DNA from: Lathyrus oleraceus
Taxonomy: Eukaryota; Streptophyta; Magnoliopsida; Fabales; Fabaceae
Length of the DNA: 64,000 nucleotides
Direction of reading: 5' to 3'
Assembly (NCBI RefSeq): GCF_024323335.1
Contig: NC_066580.1
Location: forward strand, 257,586,977 to 257,650,976
This document shows, in pieces, positions 22,122 to 34,608 of this stretch. The stretch's first letter is position 1, and every line of letters starts with the position of its first letter. The position numbers and the translations under genes are program-made. The notes beneath the pieces are model-generated. The model did no database searches. It was not told where the DNA came from and saw only the letters and a list, made by a program, of their open reading frames with translations.

Positions 22122-24684
22122 ATTCAAAAATTCATAACTCAATCATCAGATATCCAAAATTCACAAAGTTTACATGTAAATCACCATTAGCAAGTCCACA
22201 ATCGCCACAAAAATTTTCAGGAATTTCTTTCAAAGCATGAGGATTTCACAATGGAAATGGCAAAATCTGTCAAAATTGCATACATGTCAAACAACCCTAG
22301 GTCAAACCTAATTTCCACCAAGCACAACTTCTAAAAATAGGTCAATAAAATTCTACAGGGAATTTGGAAGTCAACAAAAAAACTCCCATATTTTTCTGAC
22401 CTTTAAAATATTTTTTATGAATTTTTTAAGGTGTTTATGATTTTTTAATAATTATTTGAATATATTAATTAAGTTTCATTAAAAGCAATTTCGTAAATAC
22501 TGCAACAGTGGCGCGGTAAACATCCATTTCAAACTTTCAAACGGAAATATGGATCAAATGAGATTATTTTCCAGAAATTCTTCTCCTCCTTCACGCGTTT
22601 TTCCAGAATCTCATGAACACCATGAACATCGAACCATCACCAAAATTCACGTGCGTATAGTCATTGGAACGGTTTCAACACGTAGAATCCAAATATCACA
22701 ATGATTTAACCTAATTGTCTCTAAATCTCACGGATCGAAGGAATTAGGGTTCCACAACCTAACTTCTAATCACAATAACATGAGCTACAGTTCACTATCT
22801 TACAAACCAAAAGCATCACGACGATCTATGTTCAGCAAGCTACAGAACGCATATGACCAATTGAAAAATCATGAAACTCGAGTTCTGACCTTAATTCGAA
22901 GGCAGCGTCGAAATTGGAGCTTTCAAGTCGTTTGGATCCAAAACAGATGCAACATAGGCTCCAAGAAGTTGAATGCAAGGCTCAGGTTCGGTTGATTTTG
23001 CTCCTAGTGCACAAAATCTCGATTCACCATTGATGGAGCAAACTTGGACAGTCGCGATTTGCAAGGTTTTTGATGTTGAATACCAAAAACAGTTCAAGAA
23101 GATGATGAATCAAGATCGAACCAAAAAGAATTTCACCAATTGATCAAGAATTGAGAAAGTTCTTTGGATTTTTGGCTTTTGTGTTCTTGAGAGAATGTGA
23201 TGAATTTGGAGATTTTTCTTGTGATTTTGGTGAATTGTGATTATTGATCTGAAGTTAGTTAGGATTAACAATATATACCTCTCATTAATCCATGCTTAAT
23301 TACCTCAATTAATCAAAATGGACATGATTAGCAAAATTGTTAATTTCAAGCTAGGGGCAAAAATGTATTTTCACATGCCAGCTAATGACAGTTCACTGCC
23401 AACTCATACAAGCCCTAAACACCTGTCATGAACTGTTACCACTTGTTACATGTTGATTGGACAAGTATTTTGCATTTTCCACATGTGATGGCTATGTGTT
23501 CATTTGTTCAAGTTCATTTTAAAAGCCAATTTTCAAACCATGAAGCCTTGGCATGTTATGAGTATTCCAACAAGTTTCAAATGCCATTTGTGAAGTGTTG
23601 CAAAAATCCCCATCCAAAAATTCCCATTATTTCTCAAGTTGGACCATTTTGCCCCTGGTTCTTTAACTGTCCAGTTGAAATTTGACTTTTTGCATTGACC
23701 ACTTTTGAAGAAATCCAATTATGCACCATGAAAGTACATGTCAAATGGAGTTTGTGCATAAAAAGAACATCCAATTTGGACATTCCATTTGGAAGTTATG
23801 CCCTCCTGATTATGGGTCATTTTTGAAATTCACTGGACCATAACTTGACAACCATACATGGGATTTTCAAGTTCTTGGACATTTTGGAAAGGTGAGAACA
23901 AGATCTACAACTTCCATGTTGAACAATTTTTCATTTGAAGCTTCCTTGGACATGTAATTTTGAGGTCAAAAACTTTCCATTTTTGGAAACTTCCATTACA
24001 AGTCACTTTCTATTTTTGGCAATTCTTGTCCTGACTTGATTTTCTCCCTTCTTAAGCTTTGAAAAGTCAAATAACACTTGTTCCAACATGAATGAAGTGT
24101 ATCCAACTCATTTCCACCTCCAAATCCATCAAATCATGCACAGTTGACCACAGTTGACTTTTTCAACTGACAGATGAAGTTGGCCATAGCACTGATCAAT
24201 CTGAGCCCCAATCTCCTGATGAAATGGCCCAAGGGTGAAACCCTAGCTTCAATTAGCTCAAAATAATCATATAATGAACCCCATAGCCATCACAAACCCC
24301 ATCTCCTGATCATGCCCTGATTGGCCCAATGCAACTGATTAGGGTTGACCAGTGGTCAAAACCCTAATCTCAAGGAATGAGCTTCAATGTCCTGATGATA
24401 CCCAACCATGATGATGATGATGTATTATTGCAATCAAGATGAAGACCAATACCCTTGGAGAATCATAAAACCCTAATTCACAGCCCAATCCTCAGATGGC
24501 CAATGATCAGTCCAATAAATCCTAGCTTGCACTTTGCCTTCCTTATCTTCTGATCAAGACTTGGGAGAATGGTTTGCACAATGTAACCACATGATATGCA
24601 ACATGCAATGCCTAATGACCTAAAAATGTATGTAATATGTTAATGCTAGTCCCAAGAGAGGAGGACAAATTTTGAGGTGTTACA

Positions 24685-24696
24685 GCTGCCCCTATT
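24685..24696 (-). promoter_or_regulatory. Polypurine tract of Ogre-2
   Basis: Minus strand AATAGGGGCAGC, directly before the LTR start TGTAACACC. Confidence 0.88.
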
Positions 24697-25054
24697 CAAT
24701 CCACTGTGAACCTGTCGATACGAATAGCCTCGGCTTTCGGATGATCAGGGTGAAAAGTGATTGAATACCAAGAACAGACGAACAATTTGTACTCTGATGG
24801 GATAATAATTAACAACGCCTGTCAGCATCGGCGAAGAAACAATCTTGAAACCAGGATCCGTCTGGTACGGAGACAGTCGGCCGGAAATGCCGAAACAGAA
24901 ATGTCGACCTGGATACCAAAATAAATGGTAACGCATGGATAACCATGGTCTGATCACCACTCATCCGCTCGGGATTATTATTCTCACTTCTTTTTATGCT
25001 TTTCTTGAACCCCGAAATTTTCTCTTGCACAAATGATCCTCGGATCTCTGCATT

Positions 25055-25555
25055 CGAACCCCAGAAAATGCCTCAGCACTCCTTTTTGCCAAAATAATGA
25101 ACCCCGACCTCCATTTTGAACCCCAGTCGCCTGACGATAACTTGCGATCGCCAATATGAACCCCGTTCTCTAGAAAATGCCGCAACATCTCCTTTTCTCC
25201 ATTTGAACCCCGTCTCCAGAAAATGCCTCAACATCTTCTTTTCTCCATTTGAACCCCGGAAAATGCCTCAGCAATTCCCTTTCTCCGTGATAATTCCGCT
25301 GGCAACGCCGGAAATAACACCAAACCACTCTGAGGGCGACATGTCAGAGGGTACACCTTCATAACAGAAGGTAGCATGTGTATCTCTTCCTCAGAAGACA
25401 CCTATAACGACCTCCATTGGCCTTAGCCAGAGTCTAAGATGACACATGAACAGAAGATAATCCTAAGGACCTCATCCCGGATACAATCTTCAACTCCATC
25501 TCCATTTGAACCCCAGAAAATGCCTCAGCATTTCCTTTTCTCCATTTGAACCCCG
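25055..25555 (-). repeat. Minisatellite-like repeats, unit about 40-45 bp
   Basis: Five or six diverged units with the string 'gaaccccagaaaatgcctc' (plus strand) or shortened forms, for example near 25055, 25155, 25205, 25248 and 25508. In the best units, GAAAATGC and GCATTTCC form a short hairpin with a CTCA loop. Confidence 0.65.
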
Positions 25556-27366
25556 TAATCGCGCTGATCGCGTAACGTCCTCTGATTTTATTTCCATCTC
25601 CGTCCGACGGAAAAATTTCCTCCAATATCGCACTACTGGGGAAATACCTTTGATCAAATCATGAAGCTAAACTCATCAGAGTAACACCTTCATGTTCTGG
25701 CAAAACCAACTCTCAAACGGTAACCACGGTCTGAGACTAGCTTATGCTTGCAATGATGCATGACTGATTTTTTCTGCGTAATGCTCCATAAACATGGAAA
25801 TGCTACGCGATTATTATTTTTCTATGCAATATGCCATGCTATTTTTTCATGATGAATGCATAAAAAGAAATATCCCCCTCAAGAGACTCTTCTGGGGAGT
25901 ACGAGACACTTTGCTGAGGAACTCGTCACTGCTTCGATTCCCACCATGCTGGGGAATAGCACTGCTGCTGGGAAGAAGGCAACCCTTGCTGGGGAAGAAC
26001 CTCCTTTGCACCCAATCCTACTCGAGAAACTGCTGGGGATAAACACCACCAACACTCTGTGGGGATACAATAGCTCTTGACTTGCTGGGGAATATCAAAC
26101 CTGACTCTGCTCCAGGAAACCCTCACAGATACCTGACGACTTCACTGGGGAAATACTCACAGATACTCCGCTGGGGAAATAGCAATCTCCAGACTCATCT
26201 GGGGATGCATCACTCTATCACCTGCTGGGCAACCATCCTGACCCTGCTAGGGAAACGCATACTACTCCGCTGGGGACAACCCATGCAATCCATAGGTAGA
26301 ATCAACTCAGCTGGGGATGCAAAAATCCGTCCGCTACAGGAACTTGTCCAATCCACTGGTAGGATGAACACCGCTGGAGATATATTTCATTGAAACCCGC
26401 TCCACTCGGGGAACTCGGCTGGAGAAGTTCACAGACCTTGAATCTGCTGGGGAGCTAGTCCTATAACTCTGCTCGGGGACCTAGCTGGGAAATGAGAAAA
26501 GTTGGTATAAAACACCCATCGACTCGTCGAACCACGGTATCTACCTTCCAGTCTCGTATCAGCTTTCCACTTTTGAGAATTCCCAGACTCGTCTGGACCT
26601 TTTCTGCTCCATCATCTTATATTCCAAGTCGCTCCGCGCTCGACGAGAGACGTACTCCTGGGATTAATACAGAAATTCGATTTTCCGACTTTGAAGAGTC
26701 TTCTTGATTAAATTCAATGGTCGTCGGACGTCCCAACGCCTCTTCATTCTTTCCTTCATATATTAGTTCCTGAGCGAACTCTCTGGGGATTTCTCTTGTC
26801 AAAGCTTCCACATCACAACCTGCAAGTGAGTGAAAATATCTAACAGTTCCTGCAAAACAGATCGTTAGATAAAACCGTGCCCCAGGCGTGTCAAGATTTC
26901 AACACTGGGGTCACTCATCCTTCCAAATAAGATTTCAAGCCTTCAATCTTATAAACATGCATTGGAAGGAACCTGTATGTCTTAAAATGCAAAGATTCTT
27001 TATCAAAATTATCGGATGTTTTTGCAATCAAAGCGGTAATGAAAAACAAAAACAAAATTATTTGACTGAATATGCATTTTATTGATTGGAAAAGTGTGGC
27101 TCAAATGAGCAATACAAAAGGAAGCAATTCCTGAAAAGAGGTAATTGCGCTCAAAAGGAAAAATCTGTCCTAATGGCAATGTGAAACCCGTGACCTCATC
27201 AAGTTCCAACTCGGTTACACCCCATATGTCCTCAAACTCTCCATGCTTTCTGCCTTCTGAACAAGACGATTCCAACTGATCCCTACCGGGTATTCTCCAT
27301 GATGCCTTAACCAAAGCGCAAACAATCATGCTAGACGCAGTTGTTCGTTTTAATCCCTCTTTTGCC

Positions 27367-27555
27367 TGGACCGCCCTTTCGGGTTTTCAGTCCACCGGGA
27401 TACCCTTTTTTGCCCAAGTCGCCCTTCTCAGGTTTTCGACTTGCCGGGTGTACAATTTTTCATTTTTATCCCTAATTTTTGCCCGAACCTTTCTTCTGTT
27501 TTTGGTTCGCCGGGATGCCCATTTTTGCCTGGACTATTTTATTCTTTTCGTCCAG
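27367..27555 (-). other. Four stem-loops at the end of Ogre-2 pol and start of its 3' UTR
   Basis: Plus-strand arms, left to right: TGGAC/GTCCA (27367-27371, 27390-27394), CAAGTC/GACTTG (27415-27420, 27438-27443), CGAACC/GGTTCG (27484-27489, 27504-27509) and CTGGAC/GTCCAG (27529-27534, 27550-27555). In sense orientation each is followed by GGCAAAA or GGGCAAAA. The last two overlap the C-terminal codons of pol. They are the counterpart of 10837-10984. Confidence 0.78.
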
Positions 27556-30500
27556 CGGGTCCATATATACGAAGTATTTTTTAACTGCGTCCGCATTCAC
27601 AGGGGATGGAAAATCCTCTCCATCCATGGTCGTTAACAACAAGGCTCCGCCAGAGAAAACCTTCTTGACCACGAATGGACCTTCATAATTCGGTGTCCAT
27701 TTGCCCCTTCGATCGTTTTGAGGAGGAAGGATCCTTTTCAGCACCATATCACCTACGTGATATACCCGAGGTCGCACCTTCTTGTCAAAAGCACGTTTCA
27801 TCCTTTGCTGGTACAACTGCCCATGATAGATGGCTGCTAGCCTCTTTTCTTCAATCAGGCTCAACTCTTCATACCGGGTCCTTACCCATTCAGCCTCTTG
27901 CAACTTTACGTCCATCAGGACTCTCAAAGAGGGAATCTGAACCTCAACGGGTAATACAGCCTCCATCCCATATACCAACGAGAAAGGAGTTGCCCCAGTA
28001 GATGTACGTACCGACGTGCGATACCCATGCAATGCAAACGGCAACATCTCATGCCAATCCTTGTAGGTTACCACCATTTTCTGCACAATCTTCTTAATGT
28101 TCTTGTTGGCTGCCTCAACCGCCCCATTCATCTTCGGACGATAGGGAGAAGAATTGTGATGCTCGATCTTGAATTCCCGGCACAACTCTGCCATCATCTT
28201 ATTGTTCAAATTAGAACCATTATCAGTAATGATTCTCTCGGGAACCCCATATCTGCAAATGATGTCGCTCTTCAGAAATCGGGCAACGACCTGCTTCGTC
28301 ACATTCGTATAAGAGGCTGCTTCAACCCACTTGGTGAAGTAATAAATAGCCACTAATATGAATCTGTGCCCATTCGAAGCCGTAGGTTCAATCTTTCCAA
28401 TCATATCAATGCCCCACATAGCAAACGGCCATGGAGACGACATCAAGCTCAACGGATTTGGAGGCACGTGCACCTTGTCAGCATAAATCTGGCATTTATG
28501 ACACTTCCGCACGAAATTAAAACATTGGGCCTCCATTGTCATCCAATAATAACCTGCTCTCAGCAGCTTCTTCACCATTGCATTCCCACTGGCATGGGTA
28601 CCGAACGACCCCTCATGAACCTCTTTCATCAATTGGCTTGCTTCTTTATCATCAACACACCGGAGCAAGACCCAATCAAAATTCCTCTTGTACAAAACCC
28701 CATCCTTATTCAGGTAGAACACCATGGCTAACCTCCGCAGAGTCTTTCTATCTTTCTTGGATGCTCCCTCAGGATATTCTTGCGTCTCTAGATAGCGTTT
28801 GATATCATAATACCACGGCTTCTCATCATCAGGCGCCGTATCAACAGCAAACACATAAGCCGGTCTATCCAGACGACCAATCTCCACGCTGGGGAACTGA
28901 TTCCACCTCTGCACCTTAATCAAGGCAGCCAGAGTAGCCAAAGCATCTGCCAAAGGATTCTCCTCTCTAGGCACATGATGCATCTTCACCTTGGTGAAAA
29001 ACGTCAGCAATCTCCTCGTATAATCTCGATACGGAACCAAATGAGACTGATGCGTATACCATTTCCCGTTAACCTGATTTATCACCAGAGCTGAATCTCC
29101 ATAAATCACAAGGTTCTTGATCCTCAAATCAATCGCCTCCTCAATCCCCAGTATGCAAGCTTCATATTCAGCCACGTTGTTGGTACACTCAAATGTTAGC
29201 CGGGCAGCAAAAGGAATGTGGGATCCTTTCGGCGTAACCAAAACAGCACCAACACCGCTTCCATTCACGTTAACGGCCCCATCAAACATCAGAATCCATT
29301 CGGATTCAGGGTCAGGCCCCTCCTCCGGGATCGGTTCCTCACAATCTTTCGATTTGAGAAACATGATGTCCTCATCAGGGAATTCAAACTTCATCGGTTG
29401 ATAATCATCAATAGGTTGCTGGGCGAGGTAATCAGACAATACACTCCCCTTAATTGCTTTCTGAGAGGTGTACTGTATATCATATTCCGTCAAAATCATT
29501 TGCCACCTCGCAACCCTTCCGGTCAATGCTGGCTTCTCGAAAATGTACTTGATTGGATCCATCTTGGAAATCAATAAAGTGGTATGAACCAGCATATACT
29601 GCCTTAGTCGGCGAGCAGCCCAGACCAAAGCACAGCAAGTTTTCTCGAGCAGTGAATATCTTGTTTCACAGTCGGTAAACTTTTTGCTAAGGTAGTATAT
29701 GGCATGCTCTTTTCGACCAGACTCGTCATGCTGCCCCAATACACACCCCATAGACCCCTCGAGGACTGTCAGGTACAAAATTAACGGTCTTCCCTCCACA
29801 GGAGGCATCAGAATCAGAGGCTCCTGCAAATACTCTTTTATCTTTTCAAATGCCGCTTGGCAATCATCATTCCACCTGACCGTTTGATCTTTTCTTAACA
29901 ATTTGAATATCGGTTCACACGTGGCTGTCAGATGAGATATGAACCGTGAGATGTAGTTCAATCTACCTAAGAAACCACGAACCTCTTTCTCTGTTCTCGG
30001 TTCAGGCATTTCTTTTATCGCTTTTACTTTTGCAGGATCAACCTCGATTCCTTTCTCACTTACAATGAACCCCAGCAATTTACCGGACCGCACTCCGAAC
30101 GTGCACTTGTTCGGATTCAACCTCAGTCTGAACTGTCTCAGCCGGTCGAACAACTTAGCCAGATCTACCAAATGCCCCTCTTCTGTCTGGGACTTTGCTA
30201 TCATGTCATCAACATAGCATTCAATTTCATGATGAATCATATCATGAAACAAAGTCACCATGGCTCTCTGATAAGTAGCACCGGCGTTCTTGAGACCAAA
30301 TGGCATCACCTTGTAACAAAAAGTACCCCACGGTGTAATGAACGTTGTTTTCTCCATATCATATGGCGACATTTTGATTTGATTATAGCCAGAAAAGCCA
30401 TCCATGAAGGAAAACACCGAGAATTGAGCTGTATTGTCTACCAACACATCAATGTGAGGTAATGGAAAATCATCCTTCGGACTAGCTCTATTCAGATCTC

Positions 30501-31045
30501 GGTAGTCCACACACATTCTCACTTTACCATCTTTCTTCGGGACTGGCACAATATTCGCAACCCATGGCGGATAATTAGTGACAGCTAGGAAACCAGCATC
30601 CCACTGCTTCTGCACTTCCTCTTTAATTTTCATTGCCATATCAGGTCGAGTTCTGCGCAACTTCTGCTTTACTGGAGGACAATCTGCTCTCAATGGTAGC
30701 TTGTGCACAACAATATCGGTATCCAACCCTGGCATATCTTGATAAGATCAGGCAAAGATGTCGACATACTCTTTTAACAATGCCACCATTCTGCTCTTGA
30801 CACTTTCCTCCAAAGCAGCCCCAATTTTCACCTCTTTTTTGACTTCGTCGGTACCCAGATTCACAACCTCAATTTGTTCTTCATGCGGCTGAATCACCTT
30901 CTCCTCTTGTTTTAACAACCTGGCCAATTCCCCTGGCAGTTCACAATCTTCCTCATCTTCTTCTTCAGCAAGATAGATCGGATTGTCGAAGTCATACAAG
31001 GGTGTAACAGGATTGTTATCAATGAGATCCGGAGAAGAATCGCAT
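27472..31045 (-). pseudogene. pol: Ogre-2 pol: nearly intact RT-RNase H-RNase H-integrase with one stop
   Basis: Exon 2 of the polyprotein. After an acidic linker an in-frame TGA (30750-30748) stands where Ogre-1 has TGG. Beyond it 1087 codons are open. Counting from the Met at 30735: RT with MDGFSGYNQI near residue 111 and YVDD at 174-177; RT-linked RNase H at about 310-450, lacking the usual TDAS aspartate; archaeal-type RNase H at about 485-610 (FDGA, AEYEA, YGDS); integrase with an HHCC finger near 700-745, then D (GIDMIG), D (TDNGSN) and E (NGAVEAANK). It has no start codon of its own and needs splicing. The enzymes copy and integrate element DNA. The TGA may be a recent transition. Confidence 0.92.
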
Positions 31046-31318
31046 CTGCATGAATGTTGATTCATGCATTGCTTTAGAACCGGTGTGACAAAACAAAAAG
31101 AAAAATGAAAACATTGCCATTTTTATTTGTTTTTATTTTTAAACTGCAAAAATAAATGAAAAACAGGGAACACCGCTTTTAATTGAAAAAACATTCTTTT
31201 ATTCATGATGCAAAATCTTGCAAATTTAAACATGAGGTGGCCCTTACAATGGACCATTACGTGTCGGGCAACACGCATGGCTTTCATGCAAATAAAATGA
31301 AAACAAGAAAAATATTAC
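31046..31318 (-). other. Ogre-2 intron between protease and RT
   Basis: 273 bp, minus strand GTAATA...CATGCAG. The donor overlaps the gag-pro stop (GA/GTAA), and joining to /ATGCGATTC continues the pol frame. Same position and phase as in Ogre-1 and Ogre-4. Confidence 0.88.
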
Positions 31319-34300
31319 TCTTCAAGGAGAGTGACCCGGATGATCTCTTCGGCCTTCCAGTTCTGGATTTCCATCCCTGGTGTACACGGCTTTATCCACT
31401 GGTCGATGTCGCAGTCACTGTCAGTATCTTCACTCATCATGCAGATGTGATCCGGATCCAGCATTCCAGCGCTTGTGAAGGTTACTGACGTACGACGTCC
31501 TCTTCCTTGTCCAGAGCCTCGGCCCGGATGATATCCAACCCCAAATCTGTCTTTCTTCTCAGGGACCTCCATCATTTTGCCCCAACCAGGAGCTTCTCCA
31601 CTCTTAACCACCTCAGCAGCCTGCTTGTAGGAAGCGATGGATGGTTTCTCTTCCTCTTGCTTTGCGAACAGAGCATTCTCCACCTTAACGGTTTCGAAAG
31701 CCTGGCTAGGCGTCTCCCAGATTTCTCCATCCATCTCCACATATTTAAACGAGGACAAGTGGCTGACAAAAATGTCTTCCTCTCCACAAACAGTGACGAC
31801 TTGGCCCTCCCAGATATACTTCAATTTCTGGTGCAAAGTCGAGGTGACTGCTCCCGCAGCATGGATCCATGGGCGACCCAACAGGCAACTGTATGCCGGC
31901 TGAATATCCATGACATAAAATGTTGACTTAAACACCTCAGGTCCAATCTTCACCGGCAATTCAACTTCCCCGAATACGGCCCGCTTTGACCCATCAAATG
32001 CCCGCACTATCAAATCAGTCGGGGTCAAAATCAGCCCATCACAGTTCAGCTTAGCCAAGGCTTTCTTTGGCAACACATTTAATGAAGAGCCGGTATCAAC
32101 CAGCACATGCGAAAGCACGGCTCCCTTGCATTCCATCGCTATGTGTAGCGCCCGATTATGATTTCTACCGTCCACTGTCAGGTCCATATCCGTAAAGCCC
32201 AACCCATGGCTAGCATGCACATTGGATACGACCGTCTCCAGCTGATTGATGGTGATCTCCTGAGGAACATAAGCTTTCTTCAGAATTTTCAATAAGGCCT
32301 CCCTATGCCCCTCTGAGCTTAACAGCAATGACATAATTGAGATCTTGGAAGGAGTTTGCTGTAAGTGATCAACCAATTTATACTCTGACTTCTTGATGAT
32401 TCTCAGAAATTCTTCAGCATCATCATCAAGTTTATTTTCCGACCCCGCAGGCGCCGGTGTCACCACAGGAGTATTATCATTATCCACCACAGCCTTCCCT
32501 TTCGCCCTGGCTAAAGCCTCGGCCTTTTCTTTTTTATCTTTTTCTTCTTCACCTCTTCTCAATGCATCAGGAGCAAACAACCTCCCACTGCGAGTGAAAC
32601 CGCTGGGACCGGCATTATCCACCTTTAGCACGGTGGTTTCACTTGCAGACTGTTCCTCCAACTTCTCCCCATTGCAATACACTTCCCCACCATAATGCCA
32701 TGGCACGGCATCATCTTTGTCATAGGGAATCGGCCCAGGTACCGTGATGGTAACTGGAGCCTCCTCACTAAGATTCGACAAATCCACCGGGTCGTAATAA
32801 ATCGTTATGGTGGAGACCTCCTCCTTTCCTTCTTTGTCAGCCCTCTCAACCAAGATAACCCCTTCGTCCATCAGCCCTTGGACACACTTCCTCAGAAGCT
32901 CACAACCGTTGACAGAACTAGTGCACTCAGCACACACGTGGCCACAGCCCGGATAAACCCCATTCTTTAACAACTGCCTCTTGACCTCAGCCAGAGGCGT
33001 CTTCAGCTGATCAACATCAGATAGCCCAACTCTATTCTCCACGGAGATTGCATTCACCCCCCTCTGACCATGCGCGGGCATGGGATTTGCATTTACGTTG
33101 GGAGATGGTGCGAAGTTGATCGCCTTGGAATCCACTAAATCTTGAACTGTGTGCTTAAAAGCTTTACAGTTCTCAATATTATGCCCAGGCGCACCTGAGT
33201 GGAACTCACATTTGGCATTCTCGTCATAGCTGGCTGGCCTTTGGTCAGGTCTCAAAGGTGCCAGAGTTCTGGTTTGTACAAGGCCCAAATCCTGCAGCTT
33301 CTTGAACAAGAAAGCATAGGTCACCGGAGGCCTGTCAAATTGCCTGTCCTGTGCTCTGCCCCTGACCTGATAACCAGCCCTCTGCTGCCTCTGCTGAAAG
33401 GGTTGCCTCTGTTGCTGTTGCTGCTGCTGTTGCGGTGCAGGTTGAGGCTCGGCAGGTATAGTTACCGCAGCAGTGTGCTGGAAGTAACGGTCCCTACCGG
33501 GTCCTCGTTGAGTATAAACGGCACTGGTGTCTCCTTCCTTTTTCCTCTGCCCACCATTACCAAACGGTTTCTTTGAACCGGAAGTAGAAGAAGATGCATT
33601 ACCCTGAATCTTACCCAGCTTCAACCAACTTTCTATTCGTTCCCCTGCCACCACAATGTCAGAGAAATTAGTAACAGGACAACCCACCATCCTTTCCGCA
33701 AACGGCCCCTGCAGGGTCCCCATAAACAAATCAGACATTTCACGATCAACCAGAGGAGGTTGAACTCTCGCAGCCAGTTCTCTCCACCGCTGGGCATACT
33801 CCTTGAATCCTTCATTATTTTTCTGAGACATACCCTGCAGTTGGGTACGACTCGGAGCCATGTCAGCGTTAAACTGATATTGCTTGAAGAACGCGTCTCC
33901 AAGATCCTGCCAATTCTTTATATCGGACGATTTCAACTTAGTATACCACTCCAGGGAGCCTCCGGACAGGCTGTCCTGGAAGAAGTACATCCACAGTTTC
34001 TGGTCCATCGTGTACGCAGATATCTTGCGGACAAAAGCTTGTAAGTGCGTCTCTGGGCAAGAACTCCCATTATATCTGTCAAACGTGGGCGCCTTGAACT
34101 TCTGTGGGATCACAATCCCCTCTACCAGCCCCATGTTAGACATATTTACCACCCCGGGAGTGGCATAGCTCTCAAGCACCTTGATTTTCTCAGCCAGCAG
34201 CCGAATCTCCTTATTCTGAGGTGGAGCATTGTAAGGCACAAACGGCTCGTTCTGCATTGAGAACTGGTCAGCCTCCCTGTCTTCCTCCTGATCTTCATCG

Positions 34301-34608
34301 AATCCGTAGAATGGAGGCACAAAATTATCCTTCTGATTCTGACCCGGCCCAGGTTGACCAGCAGCACCGCCGAAACCACCAGCATTATTCACAAGACCCA
34401 CAGTTGTCCTCTTTCCGCCGTCTCGAGACCCCAGCCCCTGGTTGGAGACTCCATCCAGGTTAACCCCGCTATTTGCTGCAGAAGCCCGCTCGAGCTTTTC
34501 AACTTTATCTGCCAGAGCCTTCTGACCAACTGCAAAGCCTTGCATGATGTTGATCAGCTCGTTCATTTTATCTTTCAGCTCGAGCATATCTGCGCTAGGA
34601 AGCTCCAT
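31315..34608 (-). CDS. gag-pro: Ogre-2 gag-protease polyprotein
   Basis: An uninterrupted frame of about 1097 codons from the Met at 34608; the frame is open up to 34899. I chose 34608 because it aligns with the Met of the Ogre-4 gag, but the conserved HRYYTR segment just upstream leaves the start in doubt. An N-terminal helix (about 8-45) is followed by a Gly/Gln-rich linker, the gag homology domain at about 193-298, a poly-Gln stretch near 391-405, the zinc knuckle C-x2-H-x5-H-x4-C at about 466-480, a second cysteine cluster at about 553-574, a Lys/Glu-rich segment near 685-705, and the protease with DTGSS at about 837-841. Gag packages the RNA and the protease cuts the polyprotein. Confidence 0.93.
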   Translation of the reverse strand: MELPSADMLELKDKMNELINIMQGFAVGQKALADKVEKLERASAANSGVNLDGVSNQGLGSRDGGKRTTVGLVNNAGGFGGAAGQPGPGQNQKDNFVPPFYGFDEDQEEDREADQFSMQNEPFVPYNAPPQNKEIRLLAEKIKVLESYATPGVVNMSNMGLVEGIVIPQKFKAPTFDRYNGSSCPETHLQAFVRKISAYTMDQKLWMYFFQDSLSGGSLEWYTKLKSSDIKNWQDLGDAFFKQYQFNADMAPSRTQLQGMSQKNNEGFKEYAQRWRELAARVQPPLVDREMSDLFMGTLQGPFAERMVGCPVTNFSDIVVAGERIESWLKLGKIQGNASSSTSGSKKPFGNGGQRKKEGDTSAVYTQRGPGRDRYFQHTAAVTIPAEPQPAPQQQQQQQQRQPFQQRQQRAGYQVRGRAQDRQFDRPPVTYAFLFKKLQDLGLVQTRTLAPLRPDQRPASYDENAKCEFHSGAPGHNIENCKAFKHTVQDLVDSKAINFAPSPNVNANPMPAHGQRGVNAISVENRVGLSDVDQLKTPLAEVKRQLLKNGVYPGCGHVCAECTSSVNGCELLRKCVQGLMDEGVILVERADKEGKEEVSTITIYYDPVDLSNLSEEAPVTITVPGPIPYDKDDAVPWHYGGEVYCNGEKLEEQSASETTVLKVDNAGPSGFTRSGRLFAPDALRRGEEEKDKKEKAEALARAKGKAVVDNDNTPVVTPAPAGSENKLDDDAEEFLRIIKKSEYKLVDHLQQTPSKISIMSLLLSSEGHREALLKILKKAYVPQEITINQLETVVSNVHASHGLGFTDMDLTVDGRNHNRALHIAMECKGAVLSHVLVDTGSSLNVLPKKALAKLNCDGLILTPTDLIVRAFDGSKRAVFGEVELPVKIGPEVFKSTFYVMDIQPAYSCLLGRPWIHAAGAVTSTLHQKLKYIWEGQVVTVCGEEDIFVSHLSSFKYVEMDGEIWETPSQAFETVKVENALFAKQEEEKPSIASYKQAAEVVKSGEAPGWGKMMEVPEKKDRFGVGYHPGRGSGQGRGRRTSVTFTSAGMLDPDHICMMSEDTDSDCDIDQWIKPCTPGMEIQNWKAEEIIRVTLLEE

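Larger units (their letters stand above)
19713..24684 (-). repeat. Ogre-2 3' LTR
   Basis: It begins (minus strand) TGTAACACCTC at 24684 and ends GATGCGACA at 19713. It is nearly identical to 37990-42969. Differences include a CA dinucleotide gain near 38240 and a 6 bp gain near 40745 in the 5' copy. It contains paired hairpins (20026-20348), a strong palindrome (22093-22121) and a TATA-like motif near 23271. No gene is supported; ORFs repeated in both LTRs are mirrored copies of noncoding sequence. Confidence 0.96.
24685..27471 (-). other. Ogre-2 3' untranslated region
   Basis: No gene. Next to the polypurine tract lie repeats containing 'gaaaatgcctcag' (25055-25555). Then comes a zone of loose units built around 'gctggggaa' (about 25880-26480), then sequence resembling no repeat I can name, and finally the stem-loops next to pol (27367-27555). 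This is the mirror image of the order in Ogre-1. Confidence 0.75.

Noticed and set aside
28027..30462. Many plus-strand ORFs of 60-120 codons
   Set aside because: Shadows of the minus-strand pol of Ogre-2.
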